Part shown: positions 5,376 through 7,748 of the stretch, piece by piece
Numbering within the stretch: position 1 is the first letter of the stretch
Layout of the letters: every line of letters begins with the position of its first letter
Assembly (NCBI GenBank): GCA_944393295.1
Contig: CALXZR010000001.1
Location: 1-7,748 of the forward strand
Direction of reading: 5' to 3'
Origin: an uncultured Clostridia bacterium
Lineage (GTDB): Bacteria; Bacillota_A; Clostridia; TANB77; CAG-508
Length of the DNA: 7,748 nt
Notes under the pieces: generated by a model
Databases searched by the model: none
Seen by the model: the letters and a program-made list of their open reading frames with translations, nothing else
What the model was told of the DNA's origin: nothing
Translations under genes and position numbers: made by a program

Positions 5376-6554
5376 TTAAACAATATCTTTAATAGAGATA
5401 TTATTCATTTCCTTAGTAGCTGTTACTGTATATTGATTTTCTAGTTTTTCATTTTGATTACCAAAACAATATGCTGTAATATTAAATCTATAAGAGCCAT
5501 CTTCAAAAGCTTCTATAGAATTTATTGAAATTGTATAATCTGCATCTGTTAAATTATTAAATCTATTTCTATTTAAATAAATGCCAATGTTTTCTTTAGC
5601 AAGATTAATTTCATCTAAGGTTAAATCATATAAATTTACTAAATGAAAAGTTGAATCAAAATCTTCAGATAAATTTTGAGCAACAATTGAAGTTATTTGG
5701 TAAGGTACATAGCTGAAATTTTCATTTAATCTAACATTTATAGAAACTTCATAGTCTATATTTTTATCTAAAGTAGTTCTAGTAACTTTGGCAATAACAT
5801 TATAGACTCCATCTTCTTCTCCAGATAATTGTACATCTGTGCAATTATATTGTTCTAGTACATTAGATTTAGAACCATAATCATAAGAATTAGCAAAGCT
5901 TGAATATACAACATAATCCTCATAAGTTGATAATGTATCTGTAATTTCTTGTCCACTTATATCATAAATGAATTTATTAATATTGTCCTTTGTTTTTGCA
6001 AATTGAGTGTTAGTGGTATCTAAGCTAGACATTTGAGTAGATTGTGTATCAAAATATTTCATAGCAATATAGATATATATAGTATTTTTTTCAATTACAT
6101 CATTATTTAGATTTGTTAGTCTATTAATAGCATAAGAATAACTATTTAAAAATTTTTTAAAGTTTTCTAAATCTAAACCATCAGTAGATAAAGAGTTTGG
6201 TTCTTCATTAGAAATATTAGTATTTTCACTAGAAATAGAATTGTTATTTGCTATACCATTAGCTTCATTATAGGTTTTATCTACAAGTGAAATAGAGTCT
6301 TCTACTTCTTTTGGGGCTTCAGATAAATCTGAAGATGAGCTACTTTCATATAAATATAGTATAAAGGCTACTAATAATAATGCTATAATTACTATAAAAA
6401 TGAAAAAGCTTTTTTGTGATTGAGAAATTTTTTTTGGTTTTATTTTTTCATTGGGAATATAATTATTTATTACATTTTTATTTGAATCTGTAATAAATTT
6501 ATCTTGTGATAATTTTTCTCTAATTTTATCGTCATTATTGTTAAAACTATTCAT
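5376..6554 (-). CDS. single-pass membrane protein, probable cognate regulator (anti-sigma) of the adjacent sigma factor
   Basis: No family is recognised. The 392 residues comprise a cytoplasmic N-terminus (1-48), one transmembrane helix (about 49-69, rich in Ile/Leu/Val/Phe), a Ser/Asn/Glu-rich linker (70-128), a helical segment (about 129-200) and a beta-rich C-terminal part. The latter seems to contain two similar units, near 240-275 (EEDGVYNVIAKVT) and 341-381 (FEDGSYRFNITAY). This N-in, C-out layout and its position 12 bases behind a sigma gene are typical of anti-sigma factors that sense envelope signals. The N-terminal IREKLSQDKFITDS... could be a short sigma-binding helix; no zinc-binding HxxxCxxC is present. 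The ribosome site AAAGAGG overlaps the sigma gene's stop codon, implying coupled translation. Product role is inferred from topology and context. Confidence 0.75.
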   Translation of the reverse strand: MNSFNNNDDKIREKLSQDKFITDSNKNVINNYIPNEKIKPKKISQSQKSFFIFIVIIALLLVAFILYLYESSSSSDLSEAPKEVEDSISLVDKTYNEANGIANNNSISSENTNISNEEPNSLSTDGLDLENFKKFLNSYSYAINRLTNLNNDVIEKNTIYIYIAMKYFDTQSTQMSSLDTTNTQFAKTKDNINKFIYDISGQEITDTLSTYEDYVVYSSFANSYDYGSKSNVLEQYNCTDVQLSGEEDGVYNVIAKVTRTTLDKNIDYEVSINVRLNENFSYVPYQITSIVAQNLSEDFDSTFHLVNLYDLTLDEINLAKENIGIYLNRNRFNNLTDADYTISINSIEAFEDGSYRFNITAYCFGNQNEKLENQYTVTATKEMNNISIKDIV

Positions 6555-6566
6555 ATAATTACCTCT

Positions 6567-7067
6567 TTAATAATTTTCAAACAATATATTATTTAAATCC
6601 GTACGTGATTTTTCAATTCTTTTGTTTACTTCATGTTCAGAAATTCTTAAAAGCCTTGCTATTTCTTTAACTGAGATACCAATATAAAAATATAATAATG
6701 CCGTTAGTCGAAGCTCAACTTCTAATTTTGAAATACATTGCTCAACTAAAGAATTTTGTTTGTAGTCTTCGTAAGAAGTATATGGTTCTGCTGGTGGCAA
6801 AGCTGTAGGATTTTTGGCTTTGCTCTCTTCAAGTGCATTACAAGTTAAAATAAGTTGATTTAAAATCCAAATTAAAAAACTTTCTTCATTTTTACAACTT
6901 TTAATTTCACGAAAAGCAACAAAAAAAGTTCTTTCTAAAGCAAGATTTATTTCACTTTCTTCTTGAAAAAAAACACGTGCAGTTTTATAAATAGCATATT
7001 GATTTTCTAAAATTAATTGCTCAAAGGAAAATTTATTTCCATTTTTGGCTTCTTCTAAATAATTCAT
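6567..7067 (-). CDS. divergent ECF-type RNA polymerase sigma factor
   Basis: The 166 residues have the two-domain ECF layout: region 2 (about 1-75) starting LEEAKNGNKFSFEQLILENQ, a linker with NPTALPPAEPY (86-96), and region 4 (about 106-160) with helix-turn-helix ISVKEIARLLRISEHEVNKR (131-150). Region 4 is clear. Region 2 is degenerate: the usual DxxQExF core-binding motif reads NLALERTFFVAF (41-52), though ESFLIWILNQL (62-72) still resembles region 2.3/2.4. It could be a working sigma factor of an unusual group or a sigma-like regulator. AAGAGG (7073-7078) is the ribosome site. The next gene is a membrane protein 12 bases downstream, the usual sigma/anti-sigma order. Expression probably starts from the sigma-A-type promoter at 7151-7123, with no evident self-recognised promoter. 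Confidence 0.8.
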   Translation of the reverse strand: MNYLEEAKNGNKFSFEQLILENQYAIYKTARVFFQEESEINLALERTFFVAFREIKSCKNEESFLIWILNQLILTCNALEESKAKNPTALPPAEPYTSYEDYKQNSLVEQCISKLEVELRLTALLYFYIGISVKEIARLLRISEHEVNKRIEKSRTDLNNILFENY

Positions 7068-7122
7068 AAAAACCTCTTATCAAATATTTAAATTTAAATT
7101 ATTCTGATATATCTATAATTAA

Positions 7123-7151
7123 ATTATTGCATATTTTTAAAAATTGGTCAA
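7123..7151 (-). promoter_or_regulatory. sigma-A-type promoter of the ECF sigma operon
   Basis: On the minus strand TTGACC (7151-7146), 17 bases, then AATAAT (7128-7123), with a TG extended -10 dinucleotide (TGC before AATAAT). The -35 and -10 each match consensus at five of six. The transcript would start near 7116, giving a leader of about 50 bases. Confidence 0.65.
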
Positions 7152-7199
7152 TTAATAAAGGGAAAATATTATAATAAGTTTTCTACTTAAAAGATAAGA

Positions 7200-7227
7200 A
7201 TTATGTCGAAAAAAGTGTTAACATAAT
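7200..7227. promoter_or_regulatory. inverted repeat containing a near-perfect Spo0A box between divergent promoters
   Basis: ATTATGT (7200-7206) and ACATAAT (7221-7227) are perfect inverted arms with 14 bases between them, about two helical turns centre to centre. The left arm overlaps TGTCGAA (7204-7210), and TTATGTCGAAAAA (7201-7213) matches the extended Spo0A consensus TTTTGTCGAAAAA at 12 of 13 positions. The right arm ends just before the -35 of the rightward promoter. It could be a Spo0A site, an operator for another dimer, or chance in AT-rich DNA. Confidence 0.45.
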
Positions 7228-7229
7228 AT

Positions 7230-7258
7230 TTGACTTAAAATACAAAAAATGTTATAAT
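7230..7258 (+). promoter_or_regulatory. strong sigma-A promoter of the 7300 gene
   Basis: TTGACT (7230-7235), 17 bases, perfect TATAAT (7253-7258), with TG at 7250-7251 as an extended -10. This is the best vegetative promoter in the window. The transcript would start near 7265, about 35 bases before the ATG. Confidence 0.85.
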
Positions 7259-7299
7259 ATCAAAGAACACGAAACATTAGATAGAGCTGGAGGTACAAA

Positions 7300-7590
7300 A
7301 TGAAGGAAAACTTAAAAGATGCTCTTATAAGAGCAATAGGCGAGAGGAACGAAGATTTTAAGCGGGCACAGATAAGCAGAGAGGAGGTCGAAAAGCTTGG
7401 TAATATCTATATCAAGCAGCAACACCAGATACATCAAATTGCCGATTTTCTTATGTCATATCCATCTTTAGTGAGGAAACTTGCGGAGTGGACTGACGTC
7501 AAAGAAATTGCGCTAGCGCCGGCACAAAATCAAATAAAACCGGAACTCAGAAAAGAAGGGCTTTGTGCCTACATTTGTTGTAGAATGTAA
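7300..7590 (+). CDS. unrecognised 96-residue protein, compositionally distinct
   Basis: Not assigned to a family. The ATG at 7300 has GGAGG (7289-7293) at ideal spacing and the strong promoter just upstream. The product is mostly charged and probably helical (for instance IGERNEDFKRAQISREEVEK, 13-32), with no transmembrane segment, and ends with three cysteines in CAYICC (89-94). Codon use differs sharply from neighbours: CGG, AGC, GTC, GCG, CCG and CTC are frequent. By hand count 7321-7560 is about 43% GC, against about 25-32% in neighbouring lines I sampled, suggesting acquisition. In another frame the last codons would read GFVPTFVVECNS to a stop at 7597, so a late frameshift is possible. 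The short cysteine-bearing tail might recall a modified-peptide precursor, but no maturation gene is visible. Confidence 0.6.
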   Translation: MKENLKDALIRAIGERNEDFKRAQISREEVEKLGNIYIKQQHQIHQIADFLMSYPSLVRKLAEWTDVKEIALAPAQNQIKPELRKEGLCAYICCRM

Positions 7591-7597
7591 CAGCTAG

Positions 7598-7663
7598 GGG
7601 AAAATGGCGAGAGCCATGTGGAGAGCAAGTGCTCTCCTTTCCCATTTTTATATACTTTTTTTT
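7598..7663 (+). terminator. three-way-junction RNA element with U-tract after the 7300 gene
   Basis: GGGAAA (7598-7603) pairs with TTTCCC (7638-7643). Inside lie two perfect hairpins: ATGGC/GCCAT (7604-7608, 7613-7617) with a GAGA GNRA-type tetraloop, and GGAGAGC/GCTCTCC (7620-7626, 7631-7637) with loop AAGT. Only two bases are unpaired at the junction. T-rich ATTTTTA and an eight-T run (7656-7663) follow. It probably serves as the terminator of the 7300 transcript, but it is more elaborate than needed. AAAATGG (7601-7607) can instead pair with CCATTTT (7642-7648), an alternative fold. Confidence 0.6.
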
Positions 7664-7671
7664 GAAAAATG

Positions 7672-7680
7672 TGTTATAAT
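7672..7680 (+). promoter_or_regulatory. possible extended -10 promoter for a gene beyond the right edge
   Basis: TGTTATAAT (7672-7680) is a perfect TATAAT with the TGn extension, nearly the same string as the -10 at 7250-7258. No good -35 lies 17 bases upstream (TTGAAA at 7662 is too close). The remaining 68 bases to the window end contain no start codon with a ribosome site that I can see. Confidence 0.35.
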
Positions 7681-7748
7681 AAATATAATTTATTTAAGTT
7701 TAAAATTTTATAAGGCTGTAATAATAAATAATATAAATGTAAAATAAT

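Noticed and set aside
7591..7663. Group II intron domain V/VI, tmRNA, RNase P or a c-di-GMP riboswitch
   Set aside because: None of the conserved sequences I know for these RNAs is present; only the fold is supported.
1..7748. CRISPR array, tRNA or rRNA genes, insertion sequence
   Set aside because: No regularly spaced repeats, no tRNA-like T-loop/acceptor pattern and no transposase-like frame were seen on either strand.

Overview
This is a low-GC, AT-rich stretch from a spore-forming Firmicute, most likely a member of the Clostridia. Two things point there: a complete sporulation set (spoIIAA, spoIIAB, sigF, spoIID, spoIIQ), and a SpoIIQ that keeps all M23 zinc ligands, as in Clostridioides difficile, whereas Bacillus subtilis SpoIIQ has lost part of its active site. 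The species cannot be named from the sequence.

Layout. Positions 1-182 hold the 3' end of an unrecognised gene, closed by an intrinsic terminator (265-294). A sigma-H-like promoter (319-348) then leads into five co-oriented genes: spoIIAA (384-713, GTG start), spoIIAB (767-1234), sigF (1297-2043), spoIID (2078-3058) and spoIIQ (3122-4018), ended by a strong hairpin terminator (4036-4084). A gene-free stretch (4085-4305) holds two further hairpins and a sigma-A-type promoter. That promoter drives a 34-codon membrane miniprotein gene (4306-4410) and cdaA, the membrane diadenylate cyclase (4437-5342). A bidirectional terminator separates cdaA from a convergent minus-strand operon encoding a divergent ECF-type sigma factor (7067-6567) and a one-TM membrane protein that is probably its regulator (6554-5376). 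The divergent intergenic region (7068-7299) has a promoter facing each way and a very good Spo0A-box match inside an inverted repeat. The right end carries a 96-codon unrecognised gene (7300-7590) of clearly higher GC, followed by a compact three-way-junction RNA element.

How the genes fit together. SpoIIAA (anti-anti-sigma), SpoIIAB (anti-sigma kinase) and sigma-F form the partner-switching module that turns on forespore transcription after asymmetric division. SpoIID and SpoIIQ then act in engulfment: SpoIID cleaves septal glycan from the mother-cell side, and SpoIIQ is the forespore half of the SpoIIQ-SpoIIIAH zipper/channel. The regulatory switch and the engulfment machinery are thus placed in one gene string. 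CdaA makes c-di-AMP, but its usual partners cdaR and glmM are not next to it. The sigma/membrane-protein pair looks like an independent envelope-sensing regulator.

Most novel-looking parts: the compositionally foreign 7300-7643 module with its structured RNA, the degenerate sigma factor and its unfamiliar partner, and the unexplained hairpin pair at 4090-4198.
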